DNA from: Bacteroidia bacterium
GTDB lineage: Bacteria > Bacteroidota > Bacteroidia > Palsa-965
Assembly: GCA_025454955.1 (NCBI GenBank)
Contig: JALONL010000018.1
Coordinates: 1-64,000 of the forward strand
Direction: 5' to 3'
Length of the DNA: 64,000 nt
The notes beneath the pieces were generated by a model. It saw nothing but the letters and a program-made list of their open reading frames with translations, had not been told where the DNA came from and did no database searches. Position numbers and translations under genes: made by a program. Below, one piece after another: positions 8,698-18,002 of the stretch (positions within the stretch are counted from its first letter, which is position 1; each line of letters opens with the position of its first letter).

Positions 8698-9513
8698 ATG
8701 AAAATTTTTGCTGCACTTCCGTTTATCTTTTTCGTGTTGCCGGCGGGCAATTTATATGCACAGACAATGGCTTACGACGGGCCGCCACAGGTAGAAACCC
8801 GCAAAGCAGTAAGCTACTATCCCACCGCCACAAAAGATATGATGTGGGCAAAACGCGTGTGGCGCACCATGGATTTGCGCGAGAAATTCAATCACCCGTT
8901 ATATTACCCCGAAACACCCGCGCAGGGAAGGCATAGCTTGTTTGATGCCGTGAAAGCAGGTTTAATGAGCGGAGAAATTACGGGGTATGATGTGGATGAT
9001 AACGGGGTGATGTTTTCGGTGGAGCTGAGCAAAGGCGAGGTGCAACAGATTTTCAGCAGCCATACAGAATCGGTGCGTGGCGGGAGTGAGTCGCTGTTTG
9101 AAGAACCGCCGCTTGCTTCGGTTGATGTGAAGGCGTGGTGGATGATGGAAGACTGGTTTTTCGACAAACAGCGCAGCGTAATGGATGTGCGCATTGTGGG
9201 CATGTGTCCGCTTCGCGAACGCCGCACGGCCACGGGGCAGGTGAGAGGCTATCAGCCCATGTTCTGGCTTTATTTCGAGCAGATGCGGCCGGTGTTGGTG
9301 CGTTTCACGTATTTCAATACAAAGAACGATGCCTCGGTGCTGAGTTACGACGATGTGTTTCAGAAGCGCATGTTTGCAAGCTACATTCACAAGGAACTTA
9401 CCATGTACAGTTCGGGCACACAAATGGTGGTGGGCGGAATTGAATCGCAATTAGAGGCCGAGCGCATACGGCTTGGCCTTTCAACGATGGAGCACGATTT
9501 CTGGAACTACTGA
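8698..9513 (+). CDS. GldN-family protein (copy 2, shorter)
   Basis: This 271-residue paralogue of the preceding gene has a signal peptide ending at about residue 22 (NLYAQ). It keeps the GldN blocks WAKRVWRTMDLREKFNHP, AWWMMEDWFFDKQR, VMDVRIVGMCPL and SYDDVFQKRMFASYIHKE. It lacks the insert that copies 1 and 3 carry in the middle of the protein (the EDPNNPGTF/Y stretch), and its C-terminus is divergent. It could be a GldO-like alternative ring subunit or a specialised copy; that is inference. The strand and the 90-bp gap suggest partial co-transcription with copy 1. Confidence 0.85.
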   Translation: MKIFAALPFIFFVLPAGNLYAQTMAYDGPPQVETRKAVSYYPTATKDMMWAKRVWRTMDLREKFNHPLYYPETPAQGRHSLFDAVKAGLMSGEITGYDVDDNGVMFSVELSKGEVQQIFSSHTESVRGGSESLFEEPPLASVDVKAWWMMEDWFFDKQRSVMDVRIVGMCPLRERRTATGQVRGYQPMFWLYFEQMRPVLVRFTYFNTKNDASVLSYDDVFQKRMFASYIHKELTMYSSGTQMVVGGIESQLEAERIRLGLSTMEHDFWNY

Positions 9514-9544
9514 GAAAGAAGTCGTGTCTTTTGCGGCGGCCGGT

Positions 9545-9582
9545 GCCTGCTTCTGCGTAAGGAGCAGGCCCGGTTGTTTTTT
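9545..9582 (+). terminator. Intrinsic terminator after gldN copy 2
   Basis: Nine-pair stem gcctgcttc (9545-9553) with ggagcaggc (9561-9569), one G-U pair, 7-nt loop, then ccggttgtttttt. It ends the gldN copy 1-copy 2 transcript. Confidence 0.6.
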
Positions 9583-9603
9583 GGGTTATTTCAGTTTTTC
9601 GTT

Positions 9604-10524
9604 TCAGTGAATTTCATCGTGACAGACAGTGCAAACCGTGATTAGATTTTCAATCGTATTTGCTCCCCCTTCCACATGATGTTTGATGTGGTGCAGTTCC
9701 AGATGTCTCGGAGTTGATCTGTCCCATTCATTGCTGCTCCATCCACATTTTACACATTTATAATTGTCTCTTCGTAAAACAGCAATTCTTACTGTATCTG
9801 AAATAACACGATCATGTGCAGGGCTTTGGCGATCTTCTTCGAGAATATAAACTCCAACAGGTAAGTCGGGATTCCCTGAAGATTTTGTAACAATGGGCCA
9901 TCCTTCTTCAGTTCTCAATTCTCTTACTCTTCTGGCCCATTCCGATTTATCATTTGAAATGTATCGTAATTCTTCGCTGGTAATTTGTTGTCCAACATTC
10001 TTTCTAAAGTAGCGTAATATTTTTTCTTTGGCACCTGTTTTTTCATTACGAAGAGAATTTGCAAAATACCATCTGTGCGCAGCATCTCTGTCTTGTTCTG
10101 ATGATAGTAGTATGTAATCATCAGGAGCCATTTTTCTAAACAGGTGAGCCTCCTGTGAATCAGGTTCCTCATCGGCAATCTCTTTTGCTGTTTTTCCACT
10201 GATTATTGTCCAGCCTTCCTGAACCCTGAGTTCTCTTATCCTTCTTGCATATTCCTGAATACCGGAAACGACAAGAAATTCATCCCCGCTTAATATTTGT
10301 TTAGGATATTTGATGAAATATCTCAGTATTCTGTTTCGGGCAGAGTCTGATCTTGTTTCATCAATAAGAGATTTTCCAATTTCTCTTAACTGATTAAAAA
10401 CGGCCACAAGGGACAGAACTTTTATCCGAAGATCAGTAGCGAGCAACTCATTGTCAAAATTCTTAATTAATTGAGTAAGCTCTTCTCTGAGTTGAGGAAG
10501 AGTTTGCTTATTTTTCTTTGCCAT
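9604..10524 (-). CDS. HNH endonuclease, likely restriction enzyme partner of the adjacent C5 methyltransferase
   Basis: This is a 306-residue protein. The C-terminus (about 246-306) is an HNH nuclease with a zinc-ribbon type frame: CVKC at 257-260, the catalytic ELHHIKHH near 276-283, the central Asn near 293 and CTVCH at 298-302. Before it stand two copies of a winged-helix-like module, at about 63-110 and 166-214, sharing ILRYF, RRxRELR and EEGW/QEGW. These probably bind DNA. The gene follows the methyltransferase by 38 bp on the same strand, so the pair reads as a type II restriction-modification system. The segment is poorer in GC than its neighbours, which fits recent acquisition. The recognition site is unknown. 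Confidence 0.8.
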   Translation of the reverse strand: MAKKNKQTLPQLREELTQLIKNFDNELLATDLRIKVLSLVAVFNQLREIGKSLIDETRSDSARNRILRYFIKYPKQILSGDEFLVVSGIQEYARRIRELRVQEGWTIISGKTAKEIADEEPDSQEAHLFRKMAPDDYILLSSEQDRDAAHRWYFANSLRNEKTGAKEKILRYFRKNVGQQITSEELRYISNDKSEWARRVRELRTEEGWPIVTKSSGNPDLPVGVYILEEDRQSPAHDRVISDTVRIAVLRRDNYKCVKCGWSSNEWDRSTPRHLELHHIKHHVEGGANTIENLITVCTVCHDEIH

Positions 10525-10562
10525 TTAGTGAAAATAGTGAAAAATAAGAATATTACTATTCA

Positions 10563-11765
10563 TTACTCTGATAATAAAAGGGCTGTAACTGCATCAGCAA
10601 TGCGTGCTGCAAACACAGGAGGAACGGCATTGCCAATTTGTTTGGCAATTTCAATTTTATTGCCTTTAAAGATAAAGTTGTCGGGGAAAGATTGAAAACG
10701 TGCAGCCTCTCTGTGTGTGATCGGGCGATGTTGTTCGGGATGCAGGTAGCGTCCTTTTTCAGGTTTGAAAAATTCGGTTCTCATCGTTACGGCAGGTCTT
10801 GCCCACCAGAGCCTGCCAAATAAATCAGTTCCCCCGCTTTTTTTTCTTTTCCAGCATTCAGGTGTCAGATCAGGGGCGTTTTTTAGTAAATCAACCCTGT
10901 TCATTCCTTCATTTGGTATTGCTCTATAGCGTTTTATACTTAAAGGTGTGGGAGTACGTCCAAAGTGAAGGTTAAGAGGTGGTTTCTCATCTCTGATTTC
11001 AGTTCCAACAGGAGCAGGCAGATCTGAAATAGCATCTCTGACTGTTTTCCATGGATTTACTCCCGGCATAAAATCAATTAAATTGACTTTGCTATTTGAT
11101 TTTGTGGAGTTTAAATCAGGGTTATAATGAGTTTTTCTAAGTGGAAATAACACTCCCGGATCAGCATATTTTGCCCCAACAATTATTGCCCTCCATCTGG
11201 CCTGTGGCACACCATAATCGGCAGCCAGCAGCTTCCCGCTCCAAACCTGAAAGCCCATAGACTCTGCTGTGGAAACTATATCATAATGTTCTGGTGTACC
11301 AAGAAGAGACGGAACGTTTTCAATTATAAAAACCTTTGCCCCGGAACGATTTACAATGTCGAGATAGGGAATCCAAAGCTGGCGACGGGGATCATTGTCA
11401 CGGTTTTTATTTAACAGGCTGAATCCCTGACAAGGCGGCCCGCCAATAACTACATCTGCCTGAGGAATAGTTATTGAAGCGTCTTCAATAATATCAACAA
11501 TATCTCCGAATGTACAGTGTTCTCCGAAATTTGCATTATAGGTTTCTGCACAATACTTATTGTAATCGTTTGCCCAAACAGATTTAAAATTATGTCCAAA
11601 TGATTTAGAAAAGCCTAAAGACATACCACCTGCACCACAAAACAAGTCAATAAGACGAAAAGGCTTTGTGGTGAGATTTGATTTTTTTTGAATACGATCA
11701 AGATAAATTTCCTCTTCGAGAGATCGGATATTCAACGAAATATCAACAGTGTCTTTTGCGAGCAT
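10563..11765 (-). CDS. DNA (cytosine-5-)-methyltransferase
   Basis: This 400-residue C5 methyltransferase has its motifs in canonical order: motif I LIDLFCGAGGMSLGF near residue 38, motif IV with the catalytic cysteine GGPPCQGFS near 108, motif VI ENVPSL near 149, motif VIII QARWRAIIVG near 186, and motif X QIGNAVPP near 380. The target-recognition region lies between VIII and IX. It is the first gene of a two-gene operon with the HNH protein and would protect the host from that nuclease. Base composition is lower in GC than the flanking gldN genes, and the operon runs opposite to them. Confidence 0.92.
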   Translation of the reverse strand: MLAKDTVDISLNIRSLEEEIYLDRIQKKSNLTTKPFRLIDLFCGAGGMSLGFSKSFGHNFKSVWANDYNKYCAETYNANFGEHCTFGDIVDIIEDASITIPQADVVIGGPPCQGFSLLNKNRDNDPRRQLWIPYLDIVNRSGAKVFIIENVPSLLGTPEHYDIVSTAESMGFQVWSGKLLAADYGVPQARWRAIIVGAKYADPGVLFPLRKTHYNPDLNSTKSNSKVNLIDFMPGVNPWKTVRDAISDLPAPVGTEIRDEKPPLNLHFGRTPTPLSIKRYRAIPNEGMNRVDLLKNAPDLTPECWKRKKSGGTDLFGRLWWARPAVTMRTEFFKPEKGRYLHPEQHRPITHREAARFQSFPDNFIFKGNKIEIAKQIGNAVPPVFAARIADAVTALLLSE

Positions 11766-11769
11766 AAGA

Positions 11770-11777
11770 CAAATTTA
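11770..11777 (-). promoter_or_regulatory. Candidate -7 box of the restriction-modification operon
   Basis: TAAATTTG on the minus strand is an exact TAnnTTTG match only 4 nt before the ATG of the methyltransferase gene, which would give a leaderless or nearly leaderless transcript. No clear -33 element was found. Confidence 0.3.
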
Positions 11778-12030
11778 ATATCGGAATCAGCCTTATCGGC
11801 ATGGGCTTATGAAGTATTATCAACAAAAAGCCAAATGTATTGTTTTAAGTTATTGATAATTAGTGTTTTGCGGTTTTGTTCAAAGGTCTTTCTACATATT
11901 TTATTCAACCCCACACACCAATCACGGCACGATATTCGTTATAGAATAACAAACACCCGATACAATCTGCGCATGAAACATTTGTTTACCAGTTCAAACT
12001 ACCTAACCATTGTGTTTGAGCGCTTGTGGT

Positions 12031-12984
12031 ATGAAAAGCAATCGTTCTGTATTGAAGTCTGCGCGGGAAATTACCTGGCTCGAAAAGTGGCGGCCATTTG
12101 CGCATGAAATTCGTTTTGCGCTGCGCGTAATTTTATTTTTTGCCTTACTCTTTTTTGCGTCACAGCTTTGGGCCCAGCAAACTCCGCCCTGCGATCCGCC
12201 AACGCCTTCGCGCATTATTTCGCCGGGGGCAAACGGAGCTACGGCCACTCGCAGACCGGTGCCGATGCCACACTTGCGTGAGGCCGATGTGATGTGGTCG
12301 AAACGAGTGTGGCGCACCATTGATTTGCGCGAAAAAATGAATCATCCGTATTACTATCCCGAAATGCCGCACAACGGACTGATGAGCCTTTTTGATGTGG
12401 TGCGCAGCGGTGTGCTGGGCGGTTGCGTCACTGCATTCGACAACCCGGCCATTGACGATGAGTTTACCACCAAAATGAGTCCCGAAGCGGTGGCGGGTTT
12501 GCTGAACGCTGTGGATTATGTGGAAGTGGAAGACCCGAACAATCCCGGCACGTATCGCATCGACACCATCCGCACTACGCTGCAAACCTCCGAAATTATG
12601 GCGTGGTGGGTGAAAGAAGACTGGTTCTTCGACAAGCAGCGCAGTGTGATGGATGTGCGCATCATTGGCCTCTGTCCGCTGCAGGCCAAACGCGATCCGG
12701 AGTCGGGTGAGGTGATCGGGTATAAGCCTTTGTTCTGGGTGTATTACCCGCAGTTGCGTCCCTTGCTGGTGCAGCACGAAGCATTTCTGGGGCCTAATTT
12801 TTTCCCGCGCCTGAGTTTCGATGATTTATTGCTGAAACGTTTTTTTAGCAGCTATGTGCATAAAGAATCGAATGTGCATGACCGCACCATTAACAGCTAT
12901 ACCGAGGGTTTGGATGCCATGTACGAATCGGAGCGGGTGAAAGAAACCATCAGGAATTTTGAAAGCGATTTGTGGCATTATTAA
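12031..12984 (+). CDS. GldN-family protein (copy 3)
   Basis: This is the third GldN paralogue. ATG at 12031 gives 317 residues; a TTG seven codons upstream also opens the frame but adds nothing typical. A basic N-terminus of about 30 residues precedes the hydrophobic stretch VILFFALLFF and the AQQ cleavage region (near residue 52), which is unusually late for a signal peptide. Core blocks match copies 1 and 2: WSKRVWRTIDLREKMNHP, AWWVKEDWFFDKQR, VMDVRIIGLCPL, SFDDLLLKRFFSSYVHKESN. It shares the EDPNNPGTY insert with copy 1. It is split from the other two by the restriction-modification pair. Confidence 0.85.
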   Translation: MKSNRSVLKSAREITWLEKWRPFAHEIRFALRVILFFALLFFASQLWAQQTPPCDPPTPSRIISPGANGATATRRPVPMPHLREADVMWSKRVWRTIDLREKMNHPYYYPEMPHNGLMSLFDVVRSGVLGGCVTAFDNPAIDDEFTTKMSPEAVAGLLNAVDYVEVEDPNNPGTYRIDTIRTTLQTSEIMAWWVKEDWFFDKQRSVMDVRIIGLCPLQAKRDPESGEVIGYKPLFWVYYPQLRPLLVQHEAFLGPNFFPRLSFDDLLLKRFFSSYVHKESNVHDRTINSYTEGLDAMYESERVKETIRNFESDLWHY

Positions 12985-13054
12985 GTCACAACTAAAAATA
13001 CCGACTGCCCGGAAGCGAAAAGGAAACTACATTTTGGGAACGCAGAACGGCAGC

Positions 13055-13086
13055 AAAAAGGGCAGATTTGACACTGCCCTTTTTTT
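13055..13086. terminator. Bidirectional intrinsic terminator
   Basis: Stem aagggcag (13058-13065) / ctgccctt (13074-13081), 8-nt loop, flanked by A4 on the left and T7 on the right. It lies between the 3' ends of gldN copy 3 (plus) and the DUF2461 gene (minus) and can serve both. Confidence 0.75.
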
Positions 13087-13109
13087 GTGCGAATAAATTG
13101 ATACAATGC

Positions 13110-13781
13110 TTAGTCGATGGCTCTTTGCAAAAAGCTGAGAAACGGATGCATGGCTTTGAAAGCGGCAATGGCGTTTTTGGTGAAGTTTTTATTCATCACT
13201 TCCTCATCGCTGAAGTTATGCGAGAGGGTAAAACTTTTGTACTTCAAAAATTCCACGGCCGGATTGTCGGGTGTGTAGCCTTTGGGCGGGCGGCTTAGCT
13301 GATAGCCTTCGTCGTTGTCGAGGCCGGAGTAGAATTTCTTGAAGTTTTTGTCTTTGAGCATTGCCTTGAATTCGTCGAGGTTATAGTCTATTTCCTGACG
13401 AATTTTGGCAAGCTGCGGGGCTTCGGGCATCCACATACCGCCGGCCACAAAGCTTTGTCCGTCGGCCTGGATGTGGATGTAGTAACCGGGCGTGGGAGCC
13501 ATTCTTCCGCCGGGGTTGATGCTGGCTCCGAGGTTGTTTTTGTAAGGTGCCTTGTTGGCCGAAAAGCGCACGTCGCGGTAAATTCGGAACATGGCTTTGC
13601 GGGCCTCAATATCGTCGCCAATGCGTTTGTCGAATGTGCGTATGCCCGCAATAATTTCGGCCACGTTGGCCTCCACATCATCTTTGGCGGCAGTGTAAAG
13701 TGCTTTGTTTTTTTCGAACCACTCGCGGTTGTTGTTTTTGTGCAGCTTGCGCAGGAAGCTGAGTGTGTCGGTATGAATCAT
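13110..13781 (-). CDS. DUF2461 domain-containing protein (TIGR02453 family)
   Basis: This 223-residue cytoplasmic protein belongs to a widespread family with no settled biochemical role. Recognisable family features are the N-terminal FLRKLHKNNNREWFEKNK block, RIYRDVRFSANKAPYKNN near residue 72, and GYYIHIQADGQSFVAGGMW near 103. The whole family length is present. It is transcribed alone, convergent with gldN copy 3. I infer no function. Confidence 0.85.
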   Translation of the reverse strand: MIHTDTLSFLRKLHKNNNREWFEKNKALYTAAKDDVEANVAEIIAGIRTFDKRIGDDIEARKAMFRIYRDVRFSANKAPYKNNLGASINPGGRMAPTPGYYIHIQADGQSFVAGGMWMPEAPQLAKIRQEIDYNLDEFKAMLKDKNFKKFYSGLDNDEGYQLSRPPKGYTPDNPAVEFLKYKSFTLSHNFSDEEVMNKNFTKNAIAAFKAMHPFLSFLQRAID

Positions 13782-13837
13782 AACTGTGTAGTGTGTAATT
13801 CGGCCTGAATTTTTCGGCGATCCGGGTCGGGTTTCAG

Positions 13838-14998
13838 TTATTGTTTTTGTTGATTATCGTGTTCTGCTTCGGGATTGGTAATTTCTTCGAGATCATCGGT
13901 AAGCCGCTGCACAAACTGATAGCCGCTGAAAAACTCTTTGGCAATAATGCGCAGTACCGTGTATGCAGGCACGGCCACCACCATGCCGCCAATACCGGCC
14001 AGCGTGCCCGCAATTAATATTACAATGAATATTTCGATGGGATGCGCTTTTACCGAATTGGAGAAAATATAGGGCTGCACCAGAAATCCGTCGGTTAAAT
14101 TCATGGCCACAAACACCCCCATAATTTTAGCCGCAAGCGGCAGCATTCCGGTATAAAAATCGAGATGAAGATTGGTGGAAATGCCCACCACCACCGCAAA
14201 AGCGCCTCCGATGAGCGGGCCCACGTAAGGAATTATATTCATTACCCCGGCAAACAAACCAATAATTATGGCATTGCGCACACCCAGCAAAGCCATGCCG
14301 ATACTTACAAACACGGCCACAAACAAAATATCGAGCAGCACAGCCGTAAAATACTTTGTAAGCAAAATGCGCGTATCGTCGAATACATTGTGCATTTGCC
14401 GCTGATATTTTTTGGGCACCAGCAGCATCAGGGTATTAAAAATGGCCGGGCCGTCTTTGAGGAAGAAAAAAGTAAGAAACGAAATCACGAAGAACCCTGT
14501 TATTAAACTTCCCAGCATGGAAACTACAGAGTTGGCCACCGTAGATACTTTGGTTACACCAAGAAACGCCGTGATTTGTTCCTGCACATATTGCTCTAGA
14601 GTTTGTTCCTGAGTGCCGGTGTTTTGCTGCACCTGCGAAAATGCGCTTTCGAGTTGTGATAGCGGTTCATGAAGTGCCTGTTGAAGCTGGTTTTTATCAA
14701 CGGTGGAAATAATTTTTACTTCATCAATAATTAACGGAATAAAAATAGCCACCAGCGCCCCCAATACCGCATACACCGTAAACAACAGCACCAGCGCACG
14801 AATTGAGCGCGGAATTTTTTTGTTTTTCAGTTTAACACGTTCCAGGTATTTATCGAGCGGAGCCACCACCATTGCAATAACTGCGGCAATAATTACATAC
14901 AGTAAAATACTGCGCAGATACCAGCAGGCTACCAGTACCAGCGCACTAACCAGTAAAATGAACAACGGATGTTTCCTGAGTTCGAATTTCATACGCAA
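13838..14998 (-). CDS. AI-2E family transporter (PerM/TqsA-like membrane protein)
   Basis: This is a 386-residue inner-membrane protein with about eight helices: two to three at the N-terminus (14-75), a soluble region of about 80 residues rich in Gln and Glu (near 95-150), then five helices from about 160 to 355. The topology and the GPLIGGAFAVVVG-type motif near residue 260 fit the AI-2E transporter superfamily. Members export autoinducer-2 or act as sodium/proton antiporters; the substrate here is open. The short C-terminal tail is Glu- and Gln-rich. It appears monocistronic. Confidence 0.82.
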   Translation of the reverse strand: MRMKFELRKHPLFILLVSALVLVACWYLRSILLYVIIAAVIAMVVAPLDKYLERVKLKNKKIPRSIRALVLLFTVYAVLGALVAIFIPLIIDEVKIISTVDKNQLQQALHEPLSQLESAFSQVQQNTGTQEQTLEQYVQEQITAFLGVTKVSTVANSVVSMLGSLITGFFVISFLTFFFLKDGPAIFNTLMLLVPKKYQRQMHNVFDDTRILLTKYFTAVLLDILFVAVFVSIGMALLGVRNAIIIGLFAGVMNIIPYVGPLIGGAFAVVVGISTNLHLDFYTGMLPLAAKIMGVFVAMNLTDGFLVQPYIFSNSVKAHPIEIFIVILIAGTLAGIGGMVVAVPAYTVLRIIAKEFFSGYQFVQRLTDDLEEITNPEAEHDNQQKQ

Positions 14999-15029
14999 GT
15001 AAAGGTAAGAATATGATTGAACCTGAATG

Positions 15030-16421
15030 TTACAGCCTGCGCAAAGTGGAACTGCCCGAACCTTTTACAAGTTTCAGAAACCAGCATAGGAAGAATTGCT
15101 GCTGAATATCGCTTTCGGCCAGCAGGATTTCGGTTTGCAATATCAGTTCCTGCCGCGCACCAACCACAGCGGGGGGCATTTCAATATACTTTGTTAACAG
15201 TTCGAGCTGTTGTTTCATTTCGGGCAGGAGGCGTTTTTTGTGGTTCCGGCTGTGGGTTATTTTTTTTAAATCATCGGTTACATTGGGTGCGCCTTGTTGT
15301 GCCAGCTTTATGCAGAGTGCGGTAATGGCTGCTTCGGGTGGAAGTGAGTTGGTTTCAGCGGCAACCTGTTTCACAATGGCCGATGCTTCTTCGGTTTGGT
15401 TGCCAAGCAGCAGGCAAAAGCAGCGATGCAGCGGGTTTTGGCCATACAGGCCGAGTATGCGGGCGGCGTCGTTGTATTGCTCCAGGTGCAGCAGACAGCA
15501 GGCAAATTCGTGCGCCACCGTGTGCAGTGCGTAGTACGATTCGGCCTCCGGCAAGTGCATGAACCGGTCGAAAAGTATGGCGGCTTCGTGATGGCTTTTG
15601 TTGAACAGCGCCGCCGAGGCCATCACGAAATGCAAATCAAGCTCATGCTGTGTGCGGTTGATGAGCGGACTGTTGGCCAGTTCGAGGCTGCGAAGGGCTT
15701 TGGCGGCAAGTTCGCTTTGCATGTCGGTGTCCGACTGCAATGCCGCGGTAAGCAGTTTGAAGTAATTTATTACCTCATCGTTGCCCGGTTCGGCGGCCGA
15801 GGTGTGCATGTGAGGCAGAGGATGTCCGTTTTTGCGTGTGTGCCAGTCGGCCAGTGCGTGGCGGGCAATGAGGGCTTCGGTTTGATGGCGGTAATGACGG
15901 CGGATGAGTTCCAGCTCGGTAAACATGGCCTCCGAAGTATCGGCCAGTTTAGCCGTATTGGCCGAATGCCTCCGCATGTTGTATTCGTTGTAAATACGCA
16001 GCAGCTCGGCCTCGGCATCGGTATCGCCCGCCGCCTGTATGCGCGAAAGCAGTGCGTCGAAATCGCTTCTGAATGCGCTGTACTGACCGGAAGCCATTGT
16101 GCGCCGGAGCAACTGAAACTGCATTCTTATACTCAGGCTTTCGTCGTTTACCTGCTGCAGCAAAAAAGCTTCCACCTCGGCATGAAGCAGCCTGAAGAGA
16201 TTGCGTATCAGGTAATCTTTATCGGGCAGCCACGGCTGTTCAAACACCCGGGCAAAGGCTTTTTTCTTATCGGCCGCCTGCCCCGAATCAATTTGCCTGA
16301 GCAGAATTTCGTACAGCCTGAGTTGCTGCACACTACCCGTTTCTTTGAGTTTGCGCCTGAACGCATTGCGCTCGGGCATACTCAGCAGGGCTAAACGTTC
16401 GGCAACTTTGTAGTCTGACAT
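15030..16421 (-). CDS. Large helical-repeat protein of unknown function (paralogue A)
   Basis: This is a 463-residue, predicted soluble, mostly helical protein that I do not recognise. The N-terminus SDYKVAERLALLSMPERNAF matches the start of the next gene downstream (PDYKIIERISLLTETERKEF), and the similarity continues with the KDYLIRNLFRLLHAEVEAFL block near residue 70. The rest looks like degenerate TPR-type helix pairs without a clear repeat consensus. No signal peptide or membrane helix is evident. The gene lies 183 bp from its paralogue on the same strand. The C-terminus ends in a short basic tail. It might be a scaffold; this is inference. Confidence 0.7.
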   Translation of the reverse strand: MSDYKVAERLALLSMPERNAFRRKLKETGSVQQLRLYEILLRQIDSGQAADKKKAFARVFEQPWLPDKDYLIRNLFRLLHAEVEAFLLQQVNDESLSIRMQFQLLRRTMASGQYSAFRSDFDALLSRIQAAGDTDAEAELLRIYNEYNMRRHSANTAKLADTSEAMFTELELIRRHYRHQTEALIARHALADWHTRKNGHPLPHMHTSAAEPGNDEVINYFKLLTAALQSDTDMQSELAAKALRSLELANSPLINRTQHELDLHFVMASAALFNKSHHEAAILFDRFMHLPEAESYYALHTVAHEFACCLLHLEQYNDAARILGLYGQNPLHRCFCLLLGNQTEEASAIVKQVAAETNSLPPEAAITALCIKLAQQGAPNVTDDLKKITHSRNHKKRLLPEMKQQLELLTKYIEMPPAVVGARQELILQTEILLAESDIQQQFFLCWFLKLVKGSGSSTLRRL

Positions 16422-16604
16422 TTTACTGTTTATATGCTGATAAAATTCAGGTTCATGAAATTAGAACTCCTCTCAAAATTACACTTTCGGATTTTTCGCA
16501 GCGTCTTTTTCGCTTTGGCTTCATTTCTTTTGCTGAACAGAATTGCCAGCTATGCCTGCCAAACTATGCCATAACAGACCTCAAAAACGAATTTTAAACA
16601 GCCT

Positions 16605-18002
16605 CTAATTACTGCACAGCCATTGTTTGAGCCATTGAACGGGAAGAATATCGAACGATTTATCTGTATTTATTTTTTCTTCTATCGTTGATGCCAGTTT
16701 TTGCCGGTTTGATTGATTATTTAATTGAGTAAGCGCATTGTTGAAAAAGGCTGCAATGGTTTGATAATAATCGCCCCCGCTACGTTTGTAAATGCGGCTT
16801 TGTTTCAGATTCAGCATTTCATTTGCAGCCATATCAATATCACCTTTTGCAAGAAAGCAACAGAGCCATACACAACGTCCGTAGAGATAATCATTATCGT
16901 GTGCCGGGTTGCTTAATGCGTTCATTGTGCGCAAGGCAGCCGTGGTATTGCCCATATACAACTGGGAAACGGCCATTTGAATATGCAAACGATGTTCAAC
17001 AGCGGTGCCTTCCAGTTTTTTTCTGTTTGAAGAAATTACCGAAATCGCTTTTACGTATTGGCCGTCTTTGAGTAATACACTGGTATAATTGTACAAAAGG
17101 TCGGGCAACTGCGTATATGTTTTTATGGCAGGCAGTTGCAATGCTTTTTCCCAACTCCGGCACGATTCGTTATGCTTTCCGGCCAGCAGATAGCCTAATG
17201 CAATCTGTGTTTGAAGGTTGAGCTCGGCAGCATCTTTATTGATACGATTGCTGTGTACCTGCTTTAAAATGCCCATTGCCTCTTCGGCCGCTCTCACCAG
17301 ATCAAGCTGGGTACATTCATATATGCGTTGCATGGCTCTGAAAAACTGAACCACATTGTCCTCGGGAGGAAATTGAAATTTACAGTTGAGCGATGCAGGC
17401 TCGGCATTGAGCACTTTCTTGCTACGTTGAACAAAGCCAATATATACAAGTGCAGAGGCCAGTTCGTGCATAGTGGCTTTTTGCCTGAGCTGCCAGTAGC
17501 GTTCCACATTCTGCTCGGCCATTTCGCAATGGGCAATGCTTATTAATTTTTTTCGCTTCAGATAATCGCCATGTAACTCATGCAAATCAGCCATAAAATC
17601 AATATCGGCATCTTTTTCGGCTTTGGCCAATAGTTCCTGATGGCGTTTTTCGTAGTTTCCAAACTGCCCGGCATCAAGCATACGAACCAGTATCAGATAC
17701 TCTTTACGCTGTTCGTGACGGGCATCGGTTACTTTATGGCGCAAAAAAAATTCCACTTCATCGGTAAGGTGGCGGAATAAATTACGAAGCAGGTAATCTT
17801 TTTCAGGCTTCCATGCGGTACCGTAAACTTTCTTGTACAGCTTTTCTTTCTCCGCCATTTTGCCCGACGAAAGCATCTGGTCTAATATTTCAAACAGTTT
17901 TTGTTCCTGCTGATTGCCATTGTTCCTTATCACTTTTCTGAATTCCTTTCTTTCCGTTTCGGTAAGCAGGGAAATTCTTTCAATTATCTTGTAATCAGGC
18001 AT
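16605..18002 (-). CDS. Large helical-repeat protein of unknown function (paralogue B)
   Basis: This 465-residue paralogue of the neighbouring gene has almost equal length and shares the N-terminal block DYKIIERISLLTETERKEF and the KDYLLRNLFRHLTDEVEFFL block near residue 69. It is helical throughout and rich in Lys, Glu and Leu, with TPR-like pairs such as LNLQTQIALGYLLAGKHN. No signal peptide is present. It probably heads the two-gene tandem, with an independent promoter possible in the gap. The pair arose by duplication and has diverged strongly outside the N-terminal 90 residues. Confidence 0.7.
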   Translation of the reverse strand: MPDYKIIERISLLTETERKEFRKVIRNNGNQQEQKLFEILDQMLSSGKMAEKEKLYKKVYGTAWKPEKDYLLRNLFRHLTDEVEFFLRHKVTDARHEQRKEYLILVRMLDAGQFGNYEKRHQELLAKAEKDADIDFMADLHELHGDYLKRKKLISIAHCEMAEQNVERYWQLRQKATMHELASALVYIGFVQRSKKVLNAEPASLNCKFQFPPEDNVVQFFRAMQRIYECTQLDLVRAAEEAMGILKQVHSNRINKDAAELNLQTQIALGYLLAGKHNESCRSWEKALQLPAIKTYTQLPDLLYNYTSVLLKDGQYVKAISVISSNRKKLEGTAVEHRLHIQMAVSQLYMGNTTAALRTMNALSNPAHDNDYLYGRCVWLCCFLAKGDIDMAANEMLNLKQSRIYKRSGGDYYQTIAAFFNNALTQLNNQSNRQKLASTIEEKINTDKSFDILPVQWLKQWLCSN

